Positions 16,614-25,712 of a DNA stretch of 64,000 nucleotides are shown here, in pieces. The notes below the pieces were generated by a model. It saw nothing but the letters and a program-made list of their open reading frames with translations. It was not told the DNA's origin and ran no database searches. The translations under genes and the position numbers were made by a program. The stretch lies in the NCBI GenBank assembly GCA_039978075.1, contig JBDWCA010000011.1, positions 558,001-622,000 of the forward strand, in the 5' to 3' direction. The stretch is from Anderseniella sp039978075. GTDB taxonomy: Bacteria; Pseudomonadota; Alphaproteobacteria; Rhizobiales; Aestuariivirgaceae. How positions within the stretch are numbered: position 1 is the stretch's first letter; every line of letters begins with the position of its first letter.

Positions 16614-17819
16614 ATGAAGTCATCATCCGGAAGCTTTTCGACACGGGCAATTCACCATGGCTATGAACCGGCCGACAACGAAGGTGCCTTGACGCCTCCG
16701 TTACACCTGACATCGACTTTCGCGTTCGAAACTGCCGAAGCCGGTGGCGAAATGTTCAGTGGAGACAGGCAGGGCCATATCTACTCGCGCATTTCAAACC
16801 CTACGCTTGATCTGCTGGAGCGCCGGATTGCAGTGCTGGAAGAGGCCGAGGCGGGCTTGGCGCTGGCCTCCGGTATGGGGGCAATCTCCGCCACCTTGTG
16901 GACACTGGTCGCGCCTGGCGATGAGATCATTGTCGACAAGACGCTGTATGGCTGCACGTTTTCCTACCTGCAGCACGGACTGGCAAAATTCGGTGTTGTT
17001 ATTACCCATGTGGATTTGACGAACCCCGACAACCTGATCGGTGCAATCAGCGCACAAACTAAAGTGGTTTACTTTGAGACCCCGGCCAATCCCAACATGC
17101 GGCTGGTGGACATTGCACGCGTATCGGAGATAGCACACACGAAAGGCGCGACTGTTGTGGTCGACAACACTTACGCCACACCGTACCTGACCCGTCCTGC
17201 CACCCTGGGCGCTGACCTGGTTGTCCATTCGGCCACAAAATACCTCGGTGGTCATGGTGACGTGGTTGCCGGCCTCGTTGCCGGAAGCGCCGAAATGATA
17301 GCCGAGATCCGCATGTTCGGCATGAAGGACATGACCGGTGCCGTCATGGCACCGTTCAATGCCATGTTGATACTGCGCGGCATCAAGACCCTGGAGCTAC
17401 GCATGGACCGGCATTGCCAAAGCGCCATGACAGTTGCCGGGATGCTGGACGAAAATCCTGCGGTCAGAAAGGTTTTCTATCCCGGTTTGCCAGGTTTCGA
17501 ACAGCATGAGCTGGCGTGCCGGCAGATGTCCGGGTTCGGCGGTATGATTGCATTTGAGCTGGAAGGCGGCCTGGATGCCGGACGCGCCCTGATGAACCGC
17601 CTGGAAATGATCAGGCGCGCCGTATCGCTCGGTGATACCGAAACCTTGATCCAGCATCCCGCCAGCATGACGCATTCCACCTATACAGCGGAAGAACGAA
17701 TGGTGCATGGTATCAGCGATGGCCTTGTCCGCCTGTCGATAGGGCTTGAAGGTGTCGACGATATTCTGGCAGATCTCGAACAGGCTCTGCCGACCCAACC
17801 CAGGCTGAAAGCTGCATAG
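16614..17819 (+). CDS. mdeA: L-methionine gamma-lyase
   Basis: 401 residues from ATG 16614 (GGGAG upstream). A Cys/Met-metabolism PLP enzyme: Lys209 (HSATKYLGGHGD) binds PLP, and Tyr112/Cys114 (LYGCTFSYLQHG) and Lys238-Asp239 (GMKDMTGAVM) correspond to Tyr114, Cys116, Lys240 and Asp241 of the P. putida lyase. That Cys and Lys-Asp pair separates methionine gamma-lyase from cystathionine enzymes. It splits methionine to methanethiol, ammonia and 2-oxobutyrate in the cytoplasm. It is followed 9 bp later by mdeB, whose product should use the oxoacid. Confidence 0.92.
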   Translation: MKSSSGSFSTRAIHHGYEPADNEGALTPPLHLTSTFAFETAEAGGEMFSGDRQGHIYSRISNPTLDLLERRIAVLEEAEAGLALASGMGAISATLWTLVAPGDEIIVDKTLYGCTFSYLQHGLAKFGVVITHVDLTNPDNLIGAISAQTKVVYFETPANPNMRLVDIARVSEIAHTKGATVVVDNTYATPYLTRPATLGADLVVHSATKYLGGHGDVVAGLVAGSAEMIAEIRMFGMKDMTGAVMAPFNAMLILRGIKTLELRMDRHCQSAMTVAGMLDENPAVRKVFYPGLPGFEQHELACRQMSGFGGMIAFELEGGLDAGRALMNRLEMIRRAVSLGDTETLIQHPASMTHSTYTAEERMVHGISDGLVRLSIGLEGVDDILADLEQALPTQPRLKAA

Positions 17820-17828
17820 ATCAGGTTC

Positions 17829-20219
17829 ATGACCGAAACACAAACCCATCTGAAAACCATAGAGCAACGGCTGTTATGGCTGTCGCACTGGATGATCCAC
17901 AACGCCAATCACATCCGGCCCAAGACCGACGGGATCAAGGTGGGCGGCCATCAGGCATCGTCGGCCTCGATGGTGTCGATCATGACGGCGCTGTATTTCT
18001 CCGCACTCAGGCCGCAGGACCGGGTGGCTGTGAAACCGCATGCGTCGCCGATCTTTCATGCCATTCAATATCTGATGGGCAATCAGACGCGCGAGAAGAT
18101 GGAAAATTTCCGAGGATTTGGCGGAGTTCAGTCATACCCATCGCGTACCAAGGATATTGACGATGTCGATTTTTCGACCGGCTCGGTCGGCCTGGGCGTT
18201 GCGATAACCTCATTCGCCTCGCTGATACAGGACTACATTTCCGCCAAGACCTGGGGGCAGGGCATGCCGCTGGGGAAAATGGTGGCGCTGGTCGGTGATG
18301 CCGAACTGGATGAAGGCAATATCTATGAAGCCCTGCAGGAAGGCTGGAAGAACGACCTGCGCAACACATGGTGGATTATCGACTACAACCGCCAGTCACT
18401 GGACGGCGTGGTACGCGAAGGCCTCTGGCAGCGGGTGGAAAAGATATTCGATGCATTCAGCTGGGATGTCGTCCGTGTCAAGTACGGCCATCTGCAGCGT
18501 GCTGCCTTCGAAGAACGTGGCGGTGAAAAACTGAAAGCCTGGATCGACGCCTGCCCGAACCAGCTCTACTCGGCTCTGACATTCATGGGCGGGTCGGTAT
18601 GGCGCAAGCGCCTGATGGACGACCTTGGCGACCAGGGAGATGTGACGGCGCTGATCGATGCAAGATCAGATGATGAACTGGCCGAACTGATGGAAAACCT
18701 CGGCGGCAACTGCGTGGCGACCATGGCGGAGGCTTTTGAGGCGATCGATCATGACCGGCCGGTGTGCTTTCTCGCCTATACGGTAAAGGGATGGGGCACG
18801 CCCATAGCCGGCCACAAGGACAATCATGGCGGGTTGATGAACAAAACTCAGATGGCGGCGTGGCAACAGCACATGGGCGTGGCCGAGGGCGACGAATGGG
18901 ATCGGTTTGCCACGGTCAGCGAACCGGATGCGTTGCAGGCGTTTCTTGATCAGACGGCGTTTTTTTCCAAGGGCATGCGCCGGTTCAGCGAACCGGCAAT
19001 ACCGGTGCCAGCGATTGAGCCGGCCGGTGATCGTGAGATTTCAACCCAGATGGGCTTTGGCAAGGTTTTGGATGACCTGTCGAAGGGGGACAGTGTGCTG
19101 GCCGAGCGCATCGTCACCACGTCACCGGATGTTACCGGCACCACCAATCTGGGCCCCTGGGTCAACCGGCGCAAACTGTTTGCCCGCACTGAACAGGCCG
19201 ACACCTTCATCAGCGAGAAAATTCCATCCACGGCGAAATGGGAGTTCACACCTGAAGGCCAGCATATCGAACTTGGCATTGCGGAGATGAACCTGTTCCT
19301 GCTGCTCGGCGCTGCCGGTCTGTCTCACTCGCTGTTCGGCAAGCGCCTGTTGCCGGTCGGTACCGTGTACGACCCGTTTGTGGCCCGCGGTCTCGATGCG
19401 CTGAATTATGCCTGCTACCAGGATGCCCGTTTCATGATCGTCGGCACGCCGTCCGGTGTCACGCTGGCACCTGAAGGCGGCGCGCATCAGTCCATCGGTT
19501 CACCACTAATTGGCATGAGCCAGGACGGACTGGCGGCGTTCGAACCTGCCTTTGTCGATGAACTGGCGATCATCATGCAATGGGCGTTTGAATATATGCA
19601 GAAGGACGGCGAGGGCGACCGTGATGAACGGACCTGGCTGCGCGACGAAACCGGTGGATCGGTCTATCTGCGCCTGAGCACCAACCCGATCGAACAACCC
19701 GGCACCCGCGCCAATGACGATTTCCGGCAGGGTACCATTGACGGGGCCTACTGGTTGCGCGAGCCGGGCCCGAACTGCGAAGTGGTCATCGCCTACCAGG
19801 GTTGTGTTGCGCCACAAGCCATTGCGGCAGCAGCACGTATTGCCGAGGTCCGGCGCGATGTTGGTGTACTGGCCGTGACGTCGGCTGACCGGTTGAATGC
19901 CGGGTGGACAGCAGCACAGCGTGATCGCCGCCGTGGCAATGCCCGGGCGCGATCTCACATCGAGGCCCTGCTGTCACCGCTGCCTGCAAACTGCTCAATC
20001 GTCACCGTCATCGACGGCCATCCGGCTACCCTTGCCTGGCTTGGCGGCGTGGTCGGGCACCGGACAATTCCTCTGGGCGTGGAGCATTTTGGCCAGACCG
20101 GCACCATTGCCGACCTGTACGATCATTTTGGTATCGATGCCAACGCCATCGTGCACGCCGCCACCGGTCTGACGGAAGGCAGTTCCGAAGTTCCGGCCCT
20201 GTTGTTTGCCGACACATGA
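17829..20219 (+). CDS. mdeB: Homodimeric-type oxoacid dehydrogenase E1 (2-oxobutyrate/pyruvate)
   Basis: 796 residues with the transketolase/AceE architecture in one chain: an N-terminal thiamine diphosphate domain (GDAELDEGNIYEALQ, WWIIDYNRQSLDG), a central pyrimidine-binding domain (GQHIELGIAEMNLFLLLGAAGL, PVGTVYDPFVARGLDALNYA) and a C-terminal transketolase domain. It is shorter than AceE (about 890). Directly after methionine gamma-lyase it matches P. putida MdeB, reported as an E1-like protein for the 2-oxobutyrate released by MdeA. It would need E2/E3 subunits from elsewhere. The ThDP motif has Ala at the second Gly (GDA versus GDG). Substrate preference is inferred from context. Confidence 0.87.
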   Translation: MTETQTHLKTIEQRLLWLSHWMIHNANHIRPKTDGIKVGGHQASSASMVSIMTALYFSALRPQDRVAVKPHASPIFHAIQYLMGNQTREKMENFRGFGGVQSYPSRTKDIDDVDFSTGSVGLGVAITSFASLIQDYISAKTWGQGMPLGKMVALVGDAELDEGNIYEALQEGWKNDLRNTWWIIDYNRQSLDGVVREGLWQRVEKIFDAFSWDVVRVKYGHLQRAAFEERGGEKLKAWIDACPNQLYSALTFMGGSVWRKRLMDDLGDQGDVTALIDARSDDELAELMENLGGNCVATMAEAFEAIDHDRPVCFLAYTVKGWGTPIAGHKDNHGGLMNKTQMAAWQQHMGVAEGDEWDRFATVSEPDALQAFLDQTAFFSKGMRRFSEPAIPVPAIEPAGDREISTQMGFGKVLDDLSKGDSVLAERIVTTSPDVTGTTNLGPWVNRRKLFARTEQADTFISEKIPSTAKWEFTPEGQHIELGIAEMNLFLLLGAAGLSHSLFGKRLLPVGTVYDPFVARGLDALNYACYQDARFMIVGTPSGVTLAPEGGAHQSIGSPLIGMSQDGLAAFEPAFVDELAIIMQWAFEYMQKDGEGDRDERTWLRDETGGSVYLRLSTNPIEQPGTRANDDFRQGTIDGAYWLREPGPNCEVVIAYQGCVAPQAIAAAARIAEVRRDVGVLAVTSADRLNAGWTAAQRDRRRGNARARSHIEALLSPLPANCSIVTVIDGHPATLAWLGGVVGHRTIPLGVEHFGQTGTIADLYDHFGIDANAIVHAATGLTEGSSEVPALLFADT

Positions 20220-20830
20220 CGGGCATTCTGAAGATAGCGACAGGCAAGACCGTTGTCATATTGGCGTCGATACTGGTTATGGCAGTGGTGACCGGCAGCG
20301 CAGATGCACAACAGGATACTGTGTCCAGGGCAACTGATCTTGCACCGGTCCCTGCGTGTTCCAACAACAAGGGCGAGCAGGTTCAGTTCACCACGACTGA
20401 CCGGGGCCGGCCCGGTCTGGCCGCCGGGATGGCGATAAGGGACGGTGACGGAACGCCTGTCGTGATGAGGTCAAATTTTGCAAGCGCCCCGCGTGAGTTT
20501 CAGCAATTCATCGACCGGCACGAATGTGCCCATCATCAGACCGGGGATGTCGACCGGCCTGTTCCACCGCGCAATGGTCCTGAATATCTCCGGAATGAGA
20601 GTATCAGCGACTGCGTGGCCATCCGCCGTCTGCGCGATGAAGAAGGTTTCGACGACAAGGCGTTCGGCAAGGTAGCCGGTACACTGCGCAACGACATGGC
20701 AAAGATCGGATTTCCCGAGTCCAGTATCGCCAGCCGGATACGCAATATTGCAGGTTGCTTCAAAAACCCGGCATCAGCCCGCGATCTGATCAGGCAGGTT
20801 TTGCAGGAGCGGGGACTGCCGGTGCAGTAA
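20216..20830 (+). CDS. Exported protein with HECAHH motif, putative metal-binding
   Basis: 204 residues whose ATG overlaps the mdeB stop (ATGA), so it is translationally coupled. The N terminus is a signal peptide (KTVVILASILVMAVVTGSADA). Near residue 102 is DRHECAHHQTGD, an HExxH-like sequence that could hold a catalytic zinc, with Cys residues nearby (ECAHH, SDCVAIRRL, AGCFKNP) able to form disulfides. A C-terminal helix-rich region carries SDCVAIRRLRDEEGFDDKAF. Proteins with this layout are annotated only as hypothetical as far as I know. Peptidase activity is a guess. Coupling to methionine catabolism may be incidental. Confidence 0.7.
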   Translation: MTGILKIATGKTVVILASILVMAVVTGSADAQQDTVSRATDLAPVPACSNNKGEQVQFTTTDRGRPGLAAGMAIRDGDGTPVVMRSNFASAPREFQQFIDRHECAHHQTGDVDRPVPPRNGPEYLRNESISDCVAIRRLRDEEGFDDKAFGKVAGTLRNDMAKIGFPESSIASRIRNIAGCFKNPASARDLIRQVLQERGLPVQ

Positions 20831-20853
20831 TCTGACCGAGTCGGGGAAGCCAT

Positions 20854-22176
20854 TCAGGTTCTGATAAAATGCAACTGGTCAAACTGCTGCCGAAAGGTCG
20901 CCACTTCGCTGGCCAGTGACGCAGGATCGTTGGTGGTCAAGGCACGGGTGATCAGCCCGGCCAGTTTTTCTGAATGATCCGGCGTCACGCCCCAGCGAAC
21001 CAGTTCCGGCGTGCCGATACGCAGGCCGTTCATGTCGCCTGGGACTTCCGGTCCCGGCAGGCCGATGCCGCAGGCGAGAAAGCCTGCCTCGCGCAGTTTT
21101 TTCGACGCTGCCTGTCCGCCGCCAAAGCGGGCAGCTTCGATGGCAAACTGATGAGACTGCGTGAACCCGAATGCTTTCCCGTGCACCGGCATGCCGTTGG
21201 CATCGAGTGCGGATGCGAGGGCTTTTGCCAACTCGACCATGGCGGCGCCATAGGCGGTGCCGTGCTCGCGCCAATCCAGCATGGTGACGGCAAGTGCGGC
21301 GGATTTGGCTGCATCAAAGTTGGCTGTCATGCCGGGAAACGCAATGTGGTCAAGCCGCTCCACGATTTCAGCATCATTGCTGACGATGAGACCGCCGGCC
21401 GGCCCGCCGAGGCTCTTGTAGGTGCTCATGGTCATCAGGTGCGTGCCTTCAGCCAGGGGATTGGGCCACGCCTGACCGGCTATGATGCCGCACTGGTGGG
21501 CTGCATCGAACAGCACGCGGGCATCGACCTCATCGGCAATCGCGCGCACCTCAGCCACAGGGTGGGGAAGCAGGTTGAGGCTGCCGCCGATTGTAATGAG
21601 CTTGGGGCGAACCTTGCCGGCAAGCGCGCACAAACCATCCACATCCACGGTGTAGCCATCCTCCCTGACCGGCGCGTAGTGGATGTCGAGGCCATACAGA
21701 CCCGCGCATCCCGCTTCATGATGGGTGACATGACCGCCAATGGAGGCAGGCGGCACGATCACCGCATCGCCGGGTCTGGTCAGCGCCATGAAGCCGTACA
21801 GGTTGGCCATGGCACCTGATGCCACCCGGATTTCCGCATACTGCGCGGCAAAGACTTCCGCGCACAATTCGGCTGCGATGACCTCGATTTCCTCAATGGC
21901 TTCCAGCCCCATCTCGTATTTGTCGCCCGGATAACCCAGGGACGGACGTGAGCCGAGGCCGGCAGACAGCATGGCTTCCGCGCGCGGGTTCATGACATTG
22001 GTGGCTGGGTTCAGGTTGAAGCAATCGCGTTCATGGATTGTCTTGTTGTCCTGCACCAATTGATCAAGCCGGGTATCGACTTGCGCGCTGGACGCCTGCG
22101 CCGTCTCGTGGGCAATGCGCTGCACCAGCGTTTCGCAGTGGGCCGGAACCCAGGGTCTTGGTGAAAGGTGTGTCAT
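20854..22176 (-). CDS. Serine hydroxymethyltransferase-like PLP enzyme (GlyA paralogue)
   Basis: 440 residues from ATG 22176 (AAGGA about 8 nt upstream). An apparent longer frame to 22569 is out-of-domain sequence. It is a fold-type I PLP enzyme of the SHMT family: FDAAHQCG (Asp224, His227) and TMSTYKSLGGPAGG, whose Lys254 should bind PLP. True GlyA has THKTLRGPRGG there, so this copy differs at the cofactor loop and in NPRAEAMLSAGLGSRPSLGYPGDKYE, which stays close to GlyA's YPGxRYY region. Relatives include 2-methylserine hydroxymethyltransferases and threonine transaldolases. It is divergent from a LysR regulator, which suggests an inducible catabolic role. Confidence 0.85.
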   Translation of the reverse strand: MTHLSPRPWVPAHCETLVQRIAHETAQASSAQVDTRLDQLVQDNKTIHERDCFNLNPATNVMNPRAEAMLSAGLGSRPSLGYPGDKYEMGLEAIEEIEVIAAELCAEVFAAQYAEIRVASGAMANLYGFMALTRPGDAVIVPPASIGGHVTHHEAGCAGLYGLDIHYAPVREDGYTVDVDGLCALAGKVRPKLITIGGSLNLLPHPVAEVRAIADEVDARVLFDAAHQCGIIAGQAWPNPLAEGTHLMTMSTYKSLGGPAGGLIVSNDAEIVERLDHIAFPGMTANFDAAKSAALAVTMLDWREHGTAYGAAMVELAKALASALDANGMPVHGKAFGFTQSHQFAIEAARFGGGQAASKKLREAGFLACGIGLPGPEVPGDMNGLRIGTPELVRWGVTPDHSEKLAGLITRALTTNDPASLASEVATFRQQFDQLHFIRT

Positions 22177-22288
22177 TGCAGGTTCCTTTGCCGCCCACAG
22201 TGTTGATCGTTGTTTTAAAAGAGCAGCGTCCGGGCTTGCAGGCAAATCAGTTTTGCGAAATATTAGGGTTAGAAAAAGTGAGGCTATA

Positions 22289-23155
22289 ATGGCTGTTGCA
22301 CCTCCACGTCCGAAAGACATTCCGCTGACCGCACTCAGGGCATTTGAAGCGGCTGCCCGGCTTGGCGGGTTTGCCGCTGCATCGCAGGAACTGGGCGTGA
22401 CGCCAGGGGCCATTACGGCACACATAAAGTCGCTGGAAGCCTCTTTGGGAGCAATACTGTTTGAACGGACTGCGCGGGGCGTGCAACTGACCGCCCTGGG
22501 TGACGTGGTACTGCCCGGTTTCACAGCGGCGTTTGACGGTCTGGGCCTCGCCGTCCAGACGCTGCGCAAAGAAGCGGCCCCAAGCGCAGTTCATATCGCT
22601 GCCTTGCCGTCGCTGGCACAACTCTGGTTGTCGCCGCGCCTGCCGGCCCTGCGCGCTGCAGCACCGGACATATCAATCTCGATTACCGCCATGGAAGTGC
22701 CGCCAAACCTGAAGCGCGCGCCCTATGATCTGAGCCTGTTTTATGGAGATGATCCCAGGGGCGCACTGGCCCGCGATGTGATCTTTCCGGTCTGCTCGCC
22801 TGCGTTTGCGGCAAAGCTCAGGTCACCGCAGGACCTGTCGCAGGTCGCGTGCCTGTCCGACTCGAGCTGGAACGACGACTGGGCAAACTGGGCTCGGGTT
22901 GCAGGGGTAGATTTCAAACCGCGTGGTCCGGCGTTTTCATTGTACACGCTGGCAGTTGAGGAGACGGTCAACGGTGCCGGTGTGTTGATGGGGCACGAGG
23001 CCCTTGTCGCCTCACACCTGGAGAGCGGCGTACTGGTGGCGCCATTTGACCTGAAGGTTGAGTTGGATACATCTCTCAGGTTGTGGTCGCAACGGCATTT
23101 CAAATCCGGTAGTGCGGCATCGCGAGTGATGCAGTGGCTGCAGGAAAGCCGTTAG
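22289..23155 (+). CDS. LysR-family transcriptional regulator (GcvA-like)
   Basis: 288 residues from ATG 22289 with GAGG upstream. An N-terminal winged helix (LTALRAFEAAARLGGFAAASQELGVTPGAITAHIKSLE) is followed by a LysR substrate-binding domain from about 95. The PLTALRAFEAAAR wording is typical of the GcvA group. It is head to head with the SHMT-like gene (112 bp apart) and so most likely controls it in response to an amino acid. It ends 1 bp before the convergent DMT transporter stop codon. Confidence 0.9.
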   Translation: MAVAPPRPKDIPLTALRAFEAAARLGGFAAASQELGVTPGAITAHIKSLEASLGAILFERTARGVQLTALGDVVLPGFTAAFDGLGLAVQTLRKEAAPSAVHIAALPSLAQLWLSPRLPALRAAAPDISISITAMEVPPNLKRAPYDLSLFYGDDPRGALARDVIFPVCSPAFAAKLRSPQDLSQVACLSDSSWNDDWANWARVAGVDFKPRGPAFSLYTLAVEETVNGAGVLMGHEALVASHLESGVLVAPFDLKVELDTSLRLWSQRHFKSGSAASRVMQWLQESR

Positions 23156-23156
23156 A

Positions 23157-24146
23157 TCAGTTGCGCGAGCGCCACATACCCTTGCCAGCTAGCGGACGAT
23201 CTCTGACAACAGCCTCGCGCCTGAGCACGTAGACACCGGATGCAATAATCATCAACGCACCAATCAGCGTGGTTACCTTTGGCACTTCGTTCCACAACAC
23301 ATATGACAGGATTGTGGCCCACAGCATCGAGGTGTATTCGAATGGCGCGACGGTAGGGGCATTGCCGATGCGATAGGCGGTAGCAAGCAGCCAGAACCCC
23401 AAGGCTGAAATCAGACCGATAATGAACATCATGACCAGTTCGTTTCCTGTTGGCATGTGCCACGGCAGCAGCAGGAATTTCAACGTGCTGTCCGTTATCG
23501 CCGATGGTTCCAGGTTGGCGACCAGAAGGCCAATCGCGCCACCGCAGTAAAAGAAGGTGATCATCATGTAGAACGCCATCACTGATCCTGATTCGGTAAT
23601 ACCCATTTTGCGGCCGAGCAGCGCCGATATCGAATAGCAGAAAGCTGCGATGATCGGCAGGACGGCGGTTAGCTGGAATGTGTCCGCGCCGGGTTGAATG
23701 ATCACCATCGCACCTGCAAATCCAAACAGTATGCCAGCCCATCTGCGCCACCCGACCCGTTCGCCAAGGATGGGAACGGCAAGAGCTGTAATGAACAGGG
23801 GCGCGGTAAACCAGATCGCCACCACTGCCGTCAAAGGCATGGTCGGCAGAGCCAGATAATAGAAGAAAAACGCACCGAAGCCGATGAAAGAGCGCAGCGC
23901 ATGCATTATCGGGTGCCGTGTCGCCAGGGTTCCGAGACCTGACTCGTAGTGCACGATCATGAACATCAGGGGCAGGGCGATGATGGCCCGGACAAACACG
24001 ATCTGATGAGCCGGATAACGGTCCGACAATTGTTTTACGATCACGTCCTGAAACGAGAAAATGAAAATCCCGGCGCACAGGAACAACACCGCACGAGCCG
24101 TATCGCTCATGCCGGACAGTCTGAAGCTACCGGTGGGAACGCTCAT
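23157..24146 (-). CDS. DMT-superfamily (EamA) membrane transporter
   Basis: 329 residues with ten predicted membrane helices as two EamA repeats (about 15-150 and 165-310). Helix-end motifs include ERVGWRRWAGILFGFAGAM and the second-repeat equivalent NEVPKVTTLIGALMIIASG. Members export or import small metabolites such as amino acids and their analogues. Substrate unknown. A second Met at residue 13 is a possible start. It is convergent with the LysR gene. Confidence 0.9.
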   Translation of the reverse strand: MSVPTGSFRLSGMSDTARAVLFLCAGIFIFSFQDVIVKQLSDRYPAHQIVFVRAIIALPLMFMIVHYESGLGTLATRHPIMHALRSFIGFGAFFFYYLALPTMPLTAVVAIWFTAPLFITALAVPILGERVGWRRWAGILFGFAGAMVIIQPGADTFQLTAVLPIIAAFCYSISALLGRKMGITESGSVMAFYMMITFFYCGGAIGLLVANLEPSAITDSTLKFLLLPWHMPTGNELVMMFIIGLISALGFWLLATAYRIGNAPTVAPFEYTSMLWATILSYVLWNEVPKVTTLIGALMIIASGVYVLRREAVVRDRPLAGKGMWRSRN

Positions 24147-24304
24147 CGTGACAACTCGCTTTCCTTATCAATTGCCGGTCACTTGCGAGGAAGTGAGCAA
24201 ATCATGATAGGTGAAAGCGTGTCATGCCCGCGCAGTGGCTGTCTCGCTCAAAAACGCCAGACTGAATGTCGCGAATTGACAATCAGCCTGTTTGGGTAGT
24301 TGGA

Positions 24305-24673
24305 TTATTTCAACCTGGCAACGCCAAGTGGAACGGCGTATTTTTTACACCAGATAACCACTTCCCTGGCAGCTTTGGTAGCGGCTGTGGCCGGTACCGA
24401 ATAGGTACCCGCGCCCTTGTTTTTGGCCAGAACACCTGCTGTGCCTCCTTTGACGGGACGAGACCCGTTTCCCAATGAGACATACGGGTCAGGTGCACCA
24501 TCCAGGCTGAAGTTTGATCCCAGTTTGATGACCAGCTTGCCGCCTCTTTCCGTGACGGTGACCGAGCCTGTTGTCTTGTGACTCGAGGCGCCTTTGAAGG
24601 TGCCGCTTGCGGCCAGTGAAGGGCTGGCGGCAAATGCCAGCAAGGCAACGGCCAGTACTGTTGATCTGAACAT
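24305..24673 (-). CDS. DM13-domain exported protein
   Basis: 122 residues: signal peptide (MFRSTVLAVALLAFAASPSLAA) then a single DM13 domain. The domain is recognised from SGTFKGASSHKTTGSVTV, the PDPYVSLG stretch and the conserved REVVIWCKKYAVPLGVA near the end with its single Cys. DM13 domains are proposed to take part in periplasmic or extracellular redox reactions. The partner is unknown. It stands alone, 91 bp upstream of the MlaF-like ATPase stop. Confidence 0.83.
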   Translation of the reverse strand: MFRSTVLAVALLAFAASPSLAASGTFKGASSHKTTGSVTVTERGGKLVIKLGSNFSLDGAPDPYVSLGNGSRPVKGGTAGVLAKNKGAGTYSVPATAATKAAREVVIWCKKYAVPLGVARLK

Positions 24674-24764
24674 GAGAGTCTCCGGTAGTATTTTGTGGCC
24701 AATTTACGGTGCTGTGGTTGTCACACGCAAATCACATGGCGGTGTGAATTCGGTGATTACATGA

Positions 24765-25553
24765 TCAGGCCCGTGCCTTCATCCGCATCTTGATCGGCCC
24801 GTCCGCCCGACCGTTGATGAGTTGCAGGACATATGGGTTTCCCGACGTATCGATGTCGGCCACCGCACCTTCCCACACAATCGCACCTTCATGCAGCATG
24901 AACATATGATCATATTCGCTGCGCGCAGCGTCCATGTCGCTGGTAATGGCAAATACTGTGGCATGACTGTCTTCAATGGAGCGGTCGAGCAGGCGGTAAA
25001 TTGCCTTGGTGGTAATCGGATCAAGGCCTGCAGTGGGTTCATCGAGCAACATCAGGGAGGGCTGACTGGCCAGCACACGGGCGATGCCGACGCGTTTCTG
25101 CATGCCGCCCGACAGTTCAGACGGCAACAGATCAGCGGTGCCAGCCGGCAGGTTGACGCGCGCCAGCTTTTCAATTGCCAGTTCGCGCGCTTCCTTCCGG
25201 TTCATACCGTCATTGTTGATCGGGCTGAATGAAATATTTTCCCATACCTTGAGGCTGTCGAACAGACCGCCCTGCTGGAACAGAACGCCGGTGTCGGCAA
25301 GCAGTTCGTTGCGTTCCCGCTGACTGATTCCCGTAACAGGTTGATCGTCCAGCTTGATTGCGCCTGTGGTGGGCGCATGAATACCCGCGACACATTTCAT
25401 CAACACGGTTTTTCCCGACGCAGCAGGTCCGATAAGCACGGTTTTGCGACGGGCAGGGATGTCCATCGTGATGTCATGCAGCACTTTCGCATCACCAAAT
25501 GACATGCTCAGGCCGGCAATGGACAATTTTACGGTATCGGGGCTGGTCGTCAT
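24765..25553 (-). CDS. MlaF-like ABC ATPase, orphan
   Basis: 262-residue ABC ATPase of the Mla/Ttg2 lipid-transport type: Walker A GPAASGKT, LSGGMQKRVGIAR and Walker B LMLLDEPTAGLDP, with FAITSDMDAA in place of the usual switch-His region (the expected His is not obvious there). The matching MlaE permease is not adjacent. It is divergent from NDUFA12 and mlaD, which begin 160 bp away, so it may serve the MlaD product here with a permease coded elsewhere. Retrograde phospholipid transport across the periplasm is the family role. Confidence 0.82.
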   Translation of the reverse strand: MTTSPDTVKLSIAGLSMSFGDAKVLHDITMDIPARRKTVLIGPAASGKTVLMKCVAGIHAPTTGAIKLDDQPVTGISQRERNELLADTGVLFQQGGLFDSLKVWENISFSPINNDGMNRKEARELAIEKLARVNLPAGTADLLPSELSGGMQKRVGIARVLASQPSLMLLDEPTAGLDPITTKAIYRLLDRSIEDSHATVFAITSDMDAARSEYDHMFMLHEGAIVWEGAVADIDTSGNPYVLQLINGRADGPIKMRMKARA

Positions 25554-25712
25554 AAGGCAGGTCCGGCGTGATTGTCGTCAACGTAAGATGTGATCTTGTA
25601 CCGCGTGTGTCCGGTTTTCTCAATCGCTCTGGACTTGCGCCTAGCGAATAGGCCATAACGGGGCAGCAATTCACCTATTGGGACTGCACATGGTGCAGCT
25701 CGGGTTTCCGGC

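Noticed and set aside
20854..22569. 571-residue version of the SHMT-like gene
   Set aside because: The first 131 residues run across the divergent promoter and the LysR gene start; ATG 22176 has a good ribosome site and begins the domain.
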